From: Phytohabitans kaempferiae
GTDB lineage: Bacteria > Actinomycetota > Actinomycetes > Mycobacteriales > Micromonosporaceae
Length of the DNA stretch: 64,000 nucleotides
NCBI RefSeq assembly: GCF_042433955.1
Contig: NZ_JBHLUH010000073.1
Coordinates: 1-64,000, forward strand
Direction of reading: 5' to 3'
The translations under genes and the position numbers were made by a program. This document shows positions 12,853-23,220 of the stretch, one piece after another; position 1 is the first letter of the stretch; each line of letters opens with the position of its first letter. The notes under the pieces were generated by a model. The model ran no database searches. It was given only the letters and a program-made list of their open reading frames with translations, and was not told where the DNA came from.

Positions 12853-13182
12853 TTACCGATACACGACAGCGGGCGAGAGTATGACCGAAAGCGCGAGTAC
12901 ACCGTAGGCGTAAGGTACGTATCGGTCCGTCCAGGCGTCTCGATATAGCACTACGACCACCGCTAGCGCCAATAGACCGAGATTGCCCAAGAAGAGCCAG
13001 ACGCGTCCGACTCTTTGCCATATTGTCTGCAGATGGAGGCGCTCTTCCTCTTCAAGGATGCGTACCTTTACATGGTCGGCATCCCAAGGCTCGTTCTCCT
13101 GTTGGAGCAACTGCCGCACGCTGGGGCGTTTCGCTTCTGCGGGGCCCGACCCGCGATCGACAGTCGGTGATGTCATGGCCAC
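12853..13182 (-). CDS. Small two-TM membrane protein upstream of DUF4231 gene
   Basis: 109 residues with membrane segments at ~61-80 (VWLFLGNLGLLALAVVVVLY) and ~88-108 (YVPYAYGVLALSVILSPAVV) and a charged N-terminus (VRQLLQQENEPWDADHVKVR, ILEEEERLHLQTIW). No family recognised. Same strand, 9 nt spacing and same low GC as the DUF4231 gene, so the two probably form one operon and perhaps one complex. Confidence 0.6.
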   Translation of the reverse strand: MAMTSPTVDRGSGPAEAKRPSVRQLLQQENEPWDADHVKVRILEEEERLHLQTIWQRVGRVWLFLGNLGLLALAVVVVLYRDAWTDRYVPYAYGVLALSVILSPAVVYR

Positions 13183-13279
13183 TTAGGGTAAAAGATCACT
13201 TCCTGAAATAGAAGCTTGTGCTCGCCTACCCGCTGTGTTAACCGGCTCGTCAGAGGCGGTGCCGCATCAGAGAGGGCAG

Positions 13280-15958
13280 TCAGACGGCTCCGCCCGCCTT
13301 GGAGGAGGCACGTTCGAAGAGCCGTTGGCGCTCTGCCGCCACGACCTCTCGGACGAGTTCGGCCTCGGACAGGTCCACGGCCTCAGGAGTGGAGTCAGCC
13401 ATGTCGCTGACACGAGCAAAGTCGTTGAAGAGCCGCATCTTCCCAGCGAGTAGTTCGGTGATCCGCTGGTCGACGCTGTCCTCCGACAGCAGCCTGTGGA
13501 CCTGCACCGACTGCACCTGCCCCATGCGGTGTGCCCGGGCGATGGCCTGTGCTTCGGTGGTGGGTTTCAGCTGAGGTTCACAGATGACGACGACGGATGC
13601 GGACTGGATGTTGAGCCCGACGCCGCCGGCCAGGATCTGGGCAACGAGGACGGCGCCGTGCCTGGCCGACGAGAACTGGTCCACCATCTGCTGGCGTCGG
13701 ATCGCTGGCACCGACCCCGTGAGGGGGCCGAATACGGGCCCCGGCAGCGCCCGGGCGACCAGGTCGAGCACTTCCCTGAAGTGGGAGAACACGATCACTC
13801 GCCGCTCGTTCTCCTCGGCTTCGCGGACGATCTCGATCAGGCGCTGCATCTTTGTGGACTGGCTTCCCTGGAGCATTGCCGCTTGGCGCATCTCCATGAA
13901 GTTTCCACGCTCCACAGAGGCCCGGTACCGGCCGGCGTCGGAAGTGGACATTGGAAGCCATTCCTCGACCTCGATGAGTTCGGGAAGTTCGGTCAGTACG
14001 TCTTCCTGGTTCCGGCGTAGGTACGCCGGCGCGATCTGCCGGCGGAACGTCCGTGGCGACAGGTCAGTGGCGTTGACAGCGAGGTCGGGGCGCACGTAGG
14101 AGGCAAGGTTACGGAACTCGTCGACCCTGTTCTCCAGTGGCGTACCGGTGAGGAGGATCGCCCGGTCGGCGCGCGCGACGAGTTGCTTGGTCCTGATCGT
14201 GCGCTGCGCTTGAGGGTTCTTGATGTAGTGGGCCTCGTCGACTACGACGCACGGCAGGTCGCGGAGTTGCCGCAGGGCCGGTTCCCACCACGCCAGGGTC
14301 TCGTAGGTGGTGACAGCGACGCCACCATCGCGCATCCAGGTACGGGCTGCGCGGTCGCGTTCTGGTCCGTGGACCCGGTGCGCTCGTAGTTTCGACTTGC
14401 CGGCGACCTCACGTATCCAGTTGGTCACCACCGCGGCTGGGCACACCACCAGGAGATGCGTTTTCCCTCGGCTACGCAGGTGCGCGAAGACAGCGATAGC
14501 CTCCAATGTCTTACCGAGGCCCATCTCGTCCCCGATGATCACCTTGCGTTGCACGAGGGCGAAGCGGGCTCCGAAGCTCTGATAGCCGCGCAGCGACGCG
14601 GTCAGATGTTCGCCGTTGAGCGCTTGGTCGCGGACCGCTTGGATGATCTCTTCTGGGAGATCGCCGTGTACCGCGTTCTCGTCCTCGGTGACGAAGCCCA
14701 GTTCGGAGAGCATGGCGAAGTAGTCGGCAGGCCGAGCGAGGAAGTCCTCCCACGGGTCGCTGCCGACGTTCTTTCGGCCGGCTGCGGACGACATGCCGAG
14801 CAGTTCGGCTCGGCGTATGACGATTTGGATGCTCTCGACGAGTCCTGAGCTGGGGAGCTGCCTGGTCGGAATGACAAGCAGGTGAGTGGTTTGGCTGTCG
14901 ATCGCTGCTCGCATTGGCGCGAGTTCGGATGCCCGTTCGAGGTCGGCGGCTGCCCCTCGGGTCTGCCGGCACGAGTCCCATTCGGCGAGGCGGCGCAGCA
15001 GTTGGGTGGTTTCCGGGTGGCGATGCTTGATGTCGATGCGGACTGGCATCTCGTCGTACGTTGTCTGCCAGATGGTTTGGGCTGCTGCGAGCATTCGCCG
15101 GGCGGACGTTTCCCCGACGCCTGGAAGCATCTGAAGCGAGCGACCACGGTTCAGCACCTCCTGCACCGTGTTGATCTTTGCCTCGGCGAGAGCTCCCAGC
15201 CGGAGACGATCACGGGTGGCCGCCTTCAATGCCTCCGTGGGCATCTCCTCAAGGAACCGATGGACCGCAGCGCGTCTCACCTTCTCACCCGCGTCACGGG
15301 CTGCGGACCGGTACGAGGATTCACCTGCGACGACCTTGGCGATGGCATCCAGCGCCTCTGGTAGCCCGTTGACAATCGACCGGTCCAGCATCTCGGGTGC
15401 CGGGCCGGTCTGCCTGGAGACGAGGTCGAAGCGGAGTGCGGGGTCGAGCAGCGTCTGGAGCCCGAGCCGTTGGGGATCGACGGAGGTGGTGGAGACGCCG
15501 AGCCGGTCCAGTCGGCGAGGTCCGTCGTACCGCAGGAAAGCCGCGTGGTGATGACGCAGGAGTTCGCCGGCCGCCTCCGCCGATTGCTTCTTCGCTGATC
15601 CGCTGAAGAAGCGACGCACTCCGAGCATGGGGGTGACCGAAGCGATGCTGCTGGGTACGTCCTTGGTGAGTGGGCGCAGCAGTGCGTTGTCGTCGGCCGT
15701 TGGCATAGGGAGCGCGGCCCGCTCCCAGAGGCGCCTCACGACCCCCACGTCACTCGTTCGGAGTGCGAGCACACGCCAGGCGGCCTGGCCGGACCGGCCA
15801 ACGATGACGCTGCGTGCACGCATGGTTCGCTCGTCGCTGCTGGCCGCTTCCTGGACAGCCTTGTGCCAGTCCTGTATTTCCTCGGCACGATGGATCCACT
15901 GCCTGAAGTCCGCCGTGAGGCGACGAATTTCTTCGCGCTCGGTCTTATTCATGCTCAC
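13280..15958 (-). CDS. SNF2-family DEAH helicase
   Basis: 892 residues. The ATPase core starts near residue 470: Walker A GDEMGLGKTLEAIAVF, Walker B VVVDEAHYIKN (~572), motif III LLTGTPLENRVDEF, and C-terminal motifs VFSHFREVLDLV, LVAQILAGGVGLNIQ, ARAHRMGQVQSVQVHRL (~812). N-terminal ~270-300 has a helix-hairpin-helix-like stretch LPGVGETSARRMLAAAQ. Such enzymes translocate on duplex DNA; several occur in phage-defence islands. Divergently placed against a second large helicase gene with a ~190-bp shared promoter region, so they may act together. Confidence 0.85.
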   Translation of the reverse strand: MSMNKTEREEIRRLTADFRQWIHRAEEIQDWHKAVQEAASSDERTMRARSVIVGRSGQAAWRVLALRTSDVGVVRRLWERAALPMPTADDNALLRPLTKDVPSSIASVTPMLGVRRFFSGSAKKQSAEAAGELLRHHHAAFLRYDGPRRLDRLGVSTTSVDPQRLGLQTLLDPALRFDLVSRQTGPAPEMLDRSIVNGLPEALDAIAKVVAGESSYRSAARDAGEKVRRAAVHRFLEEMPTEALKAATRDRLRLGALAEAKINTVQEVLNRGRSLQMLPGVGETSARRMLAAAQTIWQTTYDEMPVRIDIKHRHPETTQLLRRLAEWDSCRQTRGAAADLERASELAPMRAAIDSQTTHLLVIPTRQLPSSGLVESIQIVIRRAELLGMSSAAGRKNVGSDPWEDFLARPADYFAMLSELGFVTEDENAVHGDLPEEIIQAVRDQALNGEHLTASLRGYQSFGARFALVQRKVIIGDEMGLGKTLEAIAVFAHLRSRGKTHLLVVCPAAVVTNWIREVAGKSKLRAHRVHGPERDRAARTWMRDGGVAVTTYETLAWWEPALRQLRDLPCVVVDEAHYIKNPQAQRTIRTKQLVARADRAILLTGTPLENRVDEFRNLASYVRPDLAVNATDLSPRTFRRQIAPAYLRRNQEDVLTELPELIEVEEWLPMSTSDAGRYRASVERGNFMEMRQAAMLQGSQSTKMQRLIEIVREAEENERRVIVFSHFREVLDLVARALPGPVFGPLTGSVPAIRRQQMVDQFSSARHGAVLVAQILAGGVGLNIQSASVVVICEPQLKPTTEAQAIARAHRMGQVQSVQVHRLLSEDSVDQRITELLAGKMRLFNDFARVSDMADSTPEAVDLSEAELVREVVAAERQRLFERASSKAGGAV

Positions 15959-16148
15959 CGCAGTGATCGAGGGGGTTTAGGCACGATATCGTAGTGGACC
16001 CGTACATGAAACGGGACCTCCGAAGACGGCTGTCTGGAATCCGACGCACGACAAGTGCGGTACCTACGGTTCTGTGCCGATGTTGTGCTCCTCAGTAGTG
16101 TCGGTGCTCGTCGGTAAGCTCTGGGGGCTGTCGATCTGGAGGTGACTG

Positions 16149-19100
16149 GTGCGGCTCGAGGACCTCTCGCCCGGTCTCCGGGTGACCGGGGTGGTGCCCG
16201 GCGAGACCGTCTCGGTGATCGCCGCGCAATGGCACGGCTCCGATGCCGTGGAGCTGACCTTCAAGACCCTCGACGGCGGCCTGCGTCAGCAGGTGCTCTT
16301 CCGATCCGACGAGGCCAAGCTGAGTCTCTCCGACGCGGGCAGCCGGCCGTTCGACGCCGATGCCCAGGAGTTCCGGCTGGTCGCTGAGGCACAGCGGATC
16401 TCCTTGGCCGGGTTGTTCGACCCGATGCTCGCGGTTGCCACCAGCGACGTGCAGCCGTTGCCCCACCAGATCCGAGCCGTCTACGGTGAGATGCTCGACC
16501 GGACGCCGCTGCGGTTCCTGCTGGCCGACGACCCCGGCGCAGGCAAGACAATCATGGCTGGCCTGTATGTCAAGGAGCTCCTGCTTCGCGACGACGTGAA
16601 GCGCTGCCTTATCGTGGCACCCGGCGGGTTGGTTGACCAGTGGCAGGACGAGTTGTTCTTCAAGTTCGGCCTGCGTTTCGACATCCTCACCACAGCAATG
16701 GCCGAGGCCAGGCTCGGATCGACCGTCTTCGAGCAGAATCCGCTGCTCATCGCACGGATGGACCAGCTCGCACGCAACGAACAGCTGGCTGCGCACCTCG
16801 ACGACGCCGAATTTGACCTCGTCGTCGTCGACGAAGCGCACCGGATGGGTGCGAACTACTTCGGCGGCAAGCTGAACAAGACCCGACGCTTCCAACTCGG
16901 CGAAAACCTGCGCGACCGCACCCGCCACCTGCTGCTAATGACGGCCACCCCCCACGCGGGCAAGGAAGAGGACTTCCAGCTCTTCCTCACCTTGCTTGAG
17001 CCCGACGGCTTCGAGGGCAAGTTCAAGGCCGGCGTACACAACCCGAACACCAGCGGGCTCATGCGACGCATGGTCAAGGAGGACCTGCTCACCTTCGAGG
17101 GCAAGCCGCTCTTTCCTGAACGCATCGCGCAAACCGTGCCGTACGAGCTGACCGCAGACGAGCAAAACCTTTACGAGCGCGTCACCGAGTACGTGCGCGA
17201 AGGGATGAACCGGGCCGAGCGGCTGGACGACAAACGCCGCAACACGGTCGGCTTCGCGCTCACAGTCCTCCAGCGACGCCTGGCCTCCAGCCCTGAGGCG
17301 ATCTTCAAGTCTCTGGTTCGGCGAGCCGAACGACTCAAGCGCCGCCGCGACGACCTGATACACGGACGCCGTGTAGGCGACGAGCTGCCCCCGATCGATC
17401 CGTATGACTGGGACAGCGACGAGCGCAGTTCCGAGGAGGTCGAGCAGATCGAGGAGGAACTGCTCGACGCGGCCACCGCGGCCCGCACTATCGAGGAGCT
17501 CAACGCCGAGCTGGCCGATCTCGACAAGATCATCGAGGTCGCGCGGTGGGTCCGCAACCTTGACACCGATCGCAAGTGGGTTGAGCTGCGCAAAATCCTC
17601 GAAGACAACGATCTCATCCATCCCGGAGCTGAAAAGCCCCGCAAGCTGATCATCTTCACCGAGCACCGCGACACGCTTGACTACCTGGCCCGCAAGATCC
17701 GTTCGCTGTTCGGCAAGCCTGACACCGTTGAGGCCATCCACGGCGGTGTCCGGCGCCTCGACCGCCGTGCCATCACCGAGGAGTTCACCAAGAACCCCGC
17801 CTGCCAGGTGCTCCTGGCCACCGACGCGGCCGGCGAGGGCCTGAACCTCCAAGCCGCCCACCTGATGGTCAACTACGACCTCCCGTGGAACCCAAACCGC
17901 ATCGAGCAGCGTTTCGGCCGCATCCACCGCATCGGGCAAACGGAGGTCTGTCGCCTGTGGAATCTCGTGGCGGCCAACACCCGTGAGGGCGAGGTGTTCA
18001 GCCGGCTGCTGCAGAAGGTCGAAGAGCAGCGCAAGGCCTACGGCGGCAAGGTCTTCGACGTGCTCGGGGCGGCCTTCGACGAGACGCCGCTGCGAGAGCT
18101 ATTGATCGACGCCATCCGATACGGCGACCTCCCTGAGACCCGGGCCAAGATGGAGCAGGTCATCGACGAATCGGTCGCCCACGGCCTCAAAGAGCTTCTT
18201 GAGGAACGAGCACTGGCTCACGACGCCATGTCGGACGCAGACCTGGCCCAGATGCAGCGGCTCATGGAAGAGGCTCGCGCCCGCCGGTTACAGCCGCACT
18301 ACATCGAGTGGGCGTTCCGCCTCGCGTTCCAGCGCCTAGGAGGTCGGCTCGCCCGACGCGAGCGCGGCCGCTACGAGATCAGCCATGTGCCCGCGGCCGT
18401 CCGTGCCGTCACTAAACACGGGCCTGTCGCCAGCCGCTACGAGCGGGTCACCTTCGAGCTTGGTTGCATCGATGTTGCCGGCAAGCCACGCGCCGACCTG
18501 CTCGCGCCTGGGCATCCGCTCCACGACTCCGTAGGTGACCTCACCATCACCCAGTTCCGAGCCGCCCTCGATCGCGGCACGGTCCTGATCTCCCCCGAGA
18601 TCGAGGAGCCAACCTTGTTGGTTGGCGTGGTGGAGGAGGTAGTCGACGGCACCGGCGAGTCGATCGCACGGCGCTTCGGCTATGCCTACGTCGATGCGAC
18701 CGGACGCGTCAGGCCCGCCGGCCCCGCGCCGTACCTCGACTGCGTGGCCGCCCCAAACACCCCAGCCGTGGCGGCGGCCATGAAGCTGGCATGGCTCGGC
18801 GGAGCCGAAGCCAAAGCCCGGACATGGATCATCGGACACCAGCTCAAGGATTACCTCGCCGAGGTCTCACCCGCCGACTCGCCGAGATCGACCGCACGCG
18901 GAAGCGAGTGGACCAGCGGTTGGCGAATGAGTCGAACCGACTCATCGGTGACGCGATGGCGGCCCAGGAGAAGGAGCAGGCTGGCATCAAGCCAAAGGAA
19001 AGCTCCGACAGCCTCATGCGCAAGGCTCAAGACCTCCTGGCGCGCCGCGAGGCCCGTTTGGCACTGCTGGACCAGCAAGCCCAGTTGGTCTCCAAACCGC

Positions 19101-19576
19101 CACGCATCATGACAGCCGCGCTCGTGCTGCCCTTGTCGATGGTTGACGCCGATATCCCCGCCGATGCTCCCATCCATGCCAAGGAGACCAAGGCCGTCGA
19201 GCGGCGCGGCATCGAGTTGGTCTTCGCCACCGAGCGTGCCCTCGGCCGTCAGCCACAGGAGCAGGCGTTCAACAACCCCGGCTACGACATCCTGTCCATC
19301 CCCACCCAGGGCGGACCCTCCATACGCATCGAGGTCAAGGCACGCATCGAGGGCGCCGAGGACTTCTACGTCACCCACAACGAGGTTGTCACCGGCAAGA
19401 ACGCCGTCCCTCACTATCGGCTCGCCCTGGTCACGGTCAGCAAGGCCGGCCCGGATCACGACCAGGTACGGTACGTTGCCGACCCCTTCACAGGCATCGA
19501 CTTCGGCGACCTCTATGCGACCGGCGTCCGGGCCAGTTGGGCGAAGACCTGGTGGGCCGGCACCGCACCCTTTTGA
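16149..19576 (+). pseudogene. Large SNF2-type helicase with DUF3883 tail (DrmD-like), frameshifted
   Basis: GTG 16149 has GGAGGTGAC directly upstream. The first frame (to ~18870) holds a complete helicase: DDPGAGKTIMAGLYVKELLL (~128), VVVDEAHRMGAN (~226), LLLMTATPHAGKEEDF, FTEHRDTLDYLARKI, TDAAGEGLNLQAAHLMVNYD, RIHRIGQTEV (~593). After HQLKDYLAEVS one base seems missing; the neighbouring frame continues RRLAEIDRTRKRVDQRLANE to TAALVLPLSMVDA, then a C-terminal DUF3883-like domain (GYDILSI, IRIEVKARIEGAEDFYVTHN). Repaired length would be ~1,142 residues, like DrmD of DISARM or other orphan helicases. Real mutation or sequencing error cannot be told apart. Confidence 0.75.
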
Positions 19577-19587
19577 GTCACAGAGCT

Positions 19588-19938
19588 AGCCTAGCGGGCT
19601 GCGATATCGGAAAACTCATCTACGTCTTCGCGGACGGCGCGTTGGCGGTCTGCCCGTACATCGTGTTCGCGTCCCGTACGCCGCAGTCGCAGTACAACGA
19701 TGCCGAGTTCCTCGTGGGCAACATCTTGGAGAACGAGGTGGGGCCTGCGCTGGACGCCTACGACTTCCATGGCCGCTACGCCGTCGGCGCGAACACCAAA
19801 TGCGGTGGGTGTGGCATGAACAGCCAGTGCGGCAAGGGCTGTCCGGCCGCGGTCATCTCACGCGGTGGACGCATCGGGGACGTGGACGACGAGCAGTGTC
19901 CGGTGCCCGGCGAGCGGGGCCGGCGAGGTCTCCCGTAA
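19588..19938 (+). pseudogene. C-terminal SPASM fragment of a radical-SAM peptide maturase
   Basis: Reads CDIGKLIYVFADGALAVCPY, then GNILENEVGPALDAYDFHGR, CGGCGMNSQCGKGCPA and DEQCPVPGE: the Cys-rich auxiliary iron-sulfur (SPASM) region of radical-SAM enzymes that modify ribosomal peptides. The radical-SAM core with CxxxCxxC is absent and no peptide gene is near. The frame runs into the truncated integrase, showing that two gene ends were joined by deletion. Confidence 0.75.
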
Positions 19939-20647
19939 CGTCGCCGCCCTCGCCGAGGTCCCGAGCGCCAAGAGACCGCGGGTCAAGATCTGGCACCCGG
20001 AACAGCTCGCCACCTTCCTCGACGCCATCGCCGCCGATAGCGAGCCGCTCTACCCGATGCTCCACCTGGCCGCCTTCGCCGGCCTGCGACGCGGCGAGCT
20101 ATGCGGCCTACGCTGGCAGGACGTCGACCTCGACGCCCGCCTGGTCGACGTCGCCTGGCAGCGCACCACCGCCCAGCACCGCGTGGTCGAGTCGACGCCC
20201 AAGACCGAGGGCTCCGAGTCGGTCATCGACATCGACGCCGGCACCGCCGAAGTCCTCCGAGTGTGGCGCAGGCAACAGCGCGAGGAACGCCTCGCCGCCG
20301 GCCCAGCCTGGCAGGACACCGGGCTCGTCTTCACCCGCGAGGACGGTTCGAGCTGGCACCTCGACTACATCACCCACCACTTCGGCAAGCTGGTCGCCAA
20401 GCACCGCCTCCCCAAGATCTCCCTGCACAAGCTGCGACACCTCGCCGCCAGCCTCCAGATCGCCGCCGGCGTCGACATCGCCATCGTCAGCAAACACCTC
20501 CGGCACAGCTCAATCAAGATCACCAACGACACCTACGGCCACCTCATCGGCACGGTGGGCCGGGACGCCGCGGAAGCGGCGGCCGCGCTGGTCCCCCTAC
20601 GCAGCAGGAAGACGCATAGCAGAACAAGATCCCTAGCATTTCCCTAG
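19865..20647 (+). pseudogene. Tyrosine recombinase (integrase), N-terminus missing
   Basis: Matches integrases only from about VSRNVAALAEVPSAKRPRV onward. The catalytic domain is intact: Arg in LRRGELCGLRWQDVDL, a Lys in TPKTEGSES, HKLRH, HLRHSS and the nucleophile Tyr in NDTYGHL. The arm-binding and core-binding N-terminal domains are replaced by the SPASM fragment. The stop lies in a CCCTAGCA repeat. It was probably the integrase of the element bounded by the tRNA-Met repeats, or of a nested one. Confidence 0.75.
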
Positions 20648-20894
20648 CAAGGCCGCTCCATCGAGATCATCTGGAGCAGCGCGCAGACCATAATCCGAGG
20701 TCAAACCCTGTGGGCCGGAGGCATCACCATGCGAACCAGACCGCGACCATCGCCGGTGACCTGCTGCCGCTACGTTTGACCGGGTCGCGGGCGCGTGGCG
20801 GTGTCCAGTGAGCCTTCTGTCACGTCGTTCCTAGGGGCCGCCTGTGGTGATGGTCGACGTTAGCGATTCATGTGGCGTCATCGACCCGCCGCGT
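20648..20894. other. Noncoding gap before the toxin-antitoxin operon
   Basis: About 250 bp without a recognisable gene; ends with the YefM-type operator. Confidence 0.4.
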
Positions 20895-20912
20895 TGTACA
20901 ATTTCTTGTACG
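20895..20912. promoter_or_regulatory. YefM-YoeB type operator
   Basis: TGTACA (20895-20900) and TGTACG (20907-20912) have centres 12 bp apart, the same spacing as the two TGTACA palindromes bound by YefM and the YefM-YoeB complex in E. coli. Located 18 bp before the antitoxin start, so binding would autoregulate the operon. Confidence 0.7.
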
Positions 20913-20929
20913 CCAGCTCGGGAGGGACC

Positions 20930-21214
20930 ATGCGCACCGTCACGTATTCAGAGGTCCGGCAAAATCTGGCCAAGATGCTCGACCATGTCGTGGATGATGC
21001 CGAGGAGGTTGTGGTCACCCGTTCCGGCCGCGAGGCCGCGGTGATCATCTCACTGCGGGAGTACGAGTCGCTGAAGGAGACGGCGTATCTGATGGCCAGT
21101 CCCGCCAACGCGCGTCGCCTGAACGAGGCCGTAGAGGAACTGCGCAATGGTGGTGGGCAGATGCACGACTTGATCGACCCCGCCGCCGAGGCGGGCGAAG
21201 CGTCGGCGGCGTGA
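20930..21214 (+). CDS. yefM: YefM/Phd-family antitoxin
   Basis: 94 residues from ATG 20930, with GGAGGG 4 nt upstream. The N-terminal fold MRTVTYSEVRQNLAKMLDHV and VVTRSGREAAVIISLREYES is the Phd/YefM DNA-binding domain; the C-terminus (ETAYLMASPANARRLNEAVE) is the toxin-neutralising helix region. Stop overlaps the YoeB start by 4 nt. Together they form a type II toxin-antitoxin system that may stabilise the element. Confidence 0.93.
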   Translation: MRTVTYSEVRQNLAKMLDHVVDDAEEVVVTRSGREAAVIISLREYESLKETAYLMASPANARRLNEAVEELRNGGGQMHDLIDPAAEAGEASAA

Positions 21215-21465
21215 AGGTTCAGTTCGCCAGCCAGGGCTGGGAGGATTACCTGACCTGGCAGCGTGATCGCCAGATGCTCAGGCGGGTGAACGCACTAATC
21301 GAGGACATCCGACGCAATGGCCACCAAGGCATCGGCAAACCGGAGCAGCTTCGCGGCAACTGGTCAGGGTTCTGGTCGAGGCGCATTGATCAGGAACACC
21401 GCCTGGTGTATCGGATCATCGATGACACCGTGCAGATAGCGCAGTGTCGCTATCACTACGAATGA
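21211..21465 (+). CDS. yoeB: YoeB-family mRNA interferase toxin
   Basis: 84 residues from GTG 21211. Ribosome-dependent RNase: VQFASQGWEDYLTWQRDRQM, GIGKPEQLRGNWSGFWSRRI, DQEHRLVYRI, and the C-terminal CRYHYE carrying the conserved His/Tyr. Length and motifs match active YoeB (Glu in GKPE, Arg in SRRI, His in YHY). Kept silent by the upstream antitoxin. Confidence 0.93.
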   Translation: MKVQFASQGWEDYLTWQRDRQMLRRVNALIEDIRRNGHQGIGKPEQLRGNWSGFWSRRIDQEHRLVYRIIDDTVQIAQCRYHYE

Positions 21466-21503
21466 CACGGCCCAGCTACTCCCACCGGTCAGCCGGCTGG
21501 GCG

Positions 21504-23010
21504 TCAGCGGTTGCGGACAAGCTCTGCCGGGTCGCTCAGTCGTGGCAGGGCGATCACGTCGCCGCTGTCTGGCTCGTTGGGTGGTGGAGCGGCGCGGCGG
21601 CGTTGCGGGATCTCGATCGCCGGGCTGCCGTCGGTGCGAAGTCCGGCCGGCGCGTGGCCGGCGGCCCGCAGTGCAGCTAGGGTTTCAGCCTGCGGTTTCG
21701 CGCTGGCGAGCACGGTCGGGGCGAGCCGGACCAAGTGCAGGGCCTGCGGTGAGCGGGTGTTCAGGATTTCGGTAAGCAGGGTTTCGTCGTCGCTGCAAAG
21801 GCAGCAGCCGGTTGGGTGTACTTGGACCTGGCCATATCGGCGGGCTACGTCGTTGATCAGGTAGACGAGTGTCTGGGGCACGCGGTCGCCTTCGGCTACC
21901 TCGGTGATCCGGGTAAGCAGGTCCGTCGCGTTGGTGCCGGCGTCGAGCGCGGCGCGAAATGCTGGCCGGTGAGAACCGCCAGGTCCAAGCGCCACTGCGT
22001 GACTCAGGGGCGGCTGCGCTGTCGAGCAGGGCCAGGAGCGTCAGGCCGCCTGCGGCGAGCAGTTCGATGGTCAAGCGGGTGCGGTCCTCGTCCTGACCAG
22101 ACGACTTGATGATCCGGCGAAGTTCGCGTACGCCTAGGCCGCCAGTCTTGAGCAGGGGCCGGGCCGATGCTCATGGTCTCGACGGTCGCGGTGATCGCGG
22201 CGAGGGTCTCGACAGCCGCGGCTGCGGCCTCCCGTTCGGCGGCCTCCGGCTCGACCCGGGTGACAGACACGGTGGGCGGCCTCGGGTCGAACGGAGCGAC
22301 GTAGCCCTCCCGCAGCGCTAAAGCGACCTCGCGGGGCATCTCACCGCCACCCCATCCGGAACCCACGAGGAGACCATGCTCGGTGGCCCACGGCAACGCC
22401 ATCCCGGGCGCGCCGAGCGTGATCCCTGGCAGACCGAAGGGCGAAGCCGGGCGCCGGGCAAGCATGCCGAGCTGGACACAGACATCGGCTGGGGCCTGCG
22501 CCACGACCCGGCGCACATTCTCCGGCTGGGCCAGCCAGCCGGAGAGCGCGACGACCAACTCGTTCTTGCCGACGCCGGCGACAGGGACACCGTACAGCTT
22601 CGCCAGCCTGCGTAGCTCGTTCATGTTTTGCGTGCTGAACAGCTCGGCGGCGCCGGGCCCGAGCATCAGCGGGTGCGGCCACACCGCGCTCAGATGTGCC
22701 GCCACGAAGCCGCCGGCGTGCGGCCAGATGAGGGCGAGTTGAGTGAGCCGGCGCAACGCCGCCCCCAGGTCCGGGTCATCCGCCGGTACGCCCAACAGCA
22801 TCGCCAGCCGCGCGGCGGTGCACCCGTCGCCCAGCCCCGCAGCGACCTCGCCTGCCTGTAGCTGCGGCAAGGTAAGCAACGCACAGGCGCCCGCCATCGA
22901 CGAGGGATGCAGAAGCCGTACGGCGAGCTGCTCGGTGCTCTTCGGCGCGGGTTCGAGCGTCGCATCGCGACGGCTCGCAACCAGACTGGTGAGCTGGTCC
23001 AGGTCAGGGT
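21504..23010 (-). pseudogene. Helicase-associated (XPB/Ssl2 N-terminal-like) domain gene, degraded
   Basis: The 5' two-thirds read as one frame (LVASRRDATLEPAPKSTEQL, LRRLTQLALIWPHAGGFVAA, NELRRLAKLYGVPVAGVGKN), the layout of large actinobacterial helicase-associated proteins. Near 22160 the frame changes (MTIELLAAGGLTLLALLDSA), and the last part lies in a third frame (VPQTLVYLINDVARRYGQVQ, ALHLVRLAPTVLASAKPQAE). Several frameshifts and a shortened middle make it non-functional. Confidence 0.7.
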
Positions 23011-23177
23011 GCGAAGGTGAGCAGCGAGAGACTGCACCTGGCCAACCTACGACCCACGGTCTGGCAGCAGTCGGCTGCACGCTCAACGAGGGATCGTGTC
23101 GCACGACGCGGATCACCAACGCTATTCCGCCTCGTGACCGTCCCCCTGAACCCCCTCCGGTTGGGCATCCGTTTCGG

Positions 23178-23220
23178 GTGGGGCGGGCGGGACTCGAACC
23201 CGCGACCGAGGGATTATGAG
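23178..23220. repeat. attachment-site-like direct repeat, right copy
   Basis: 43 bp identical to 7443-7485; here it forms the 3' half of the intact tRNA-Met gene. The stretch between the copies (7486-23177) has the gene content of an integrated element. Confidence 0.88.

Noticed and set aside
13280..19576. Complete DISARM system
   Set aside because: Only SNF2-type helicases are present; no methyltransferase, DrmA/DrmB-like or PLD-nuclease gene is nearby.
19588..19938. Functional peptide (RiPP) cluster around the SPASM sequence
   Set aside because: The radical-SAM core, a precursor peptide and transporters are all missing; only the C-terminal fragment remains.
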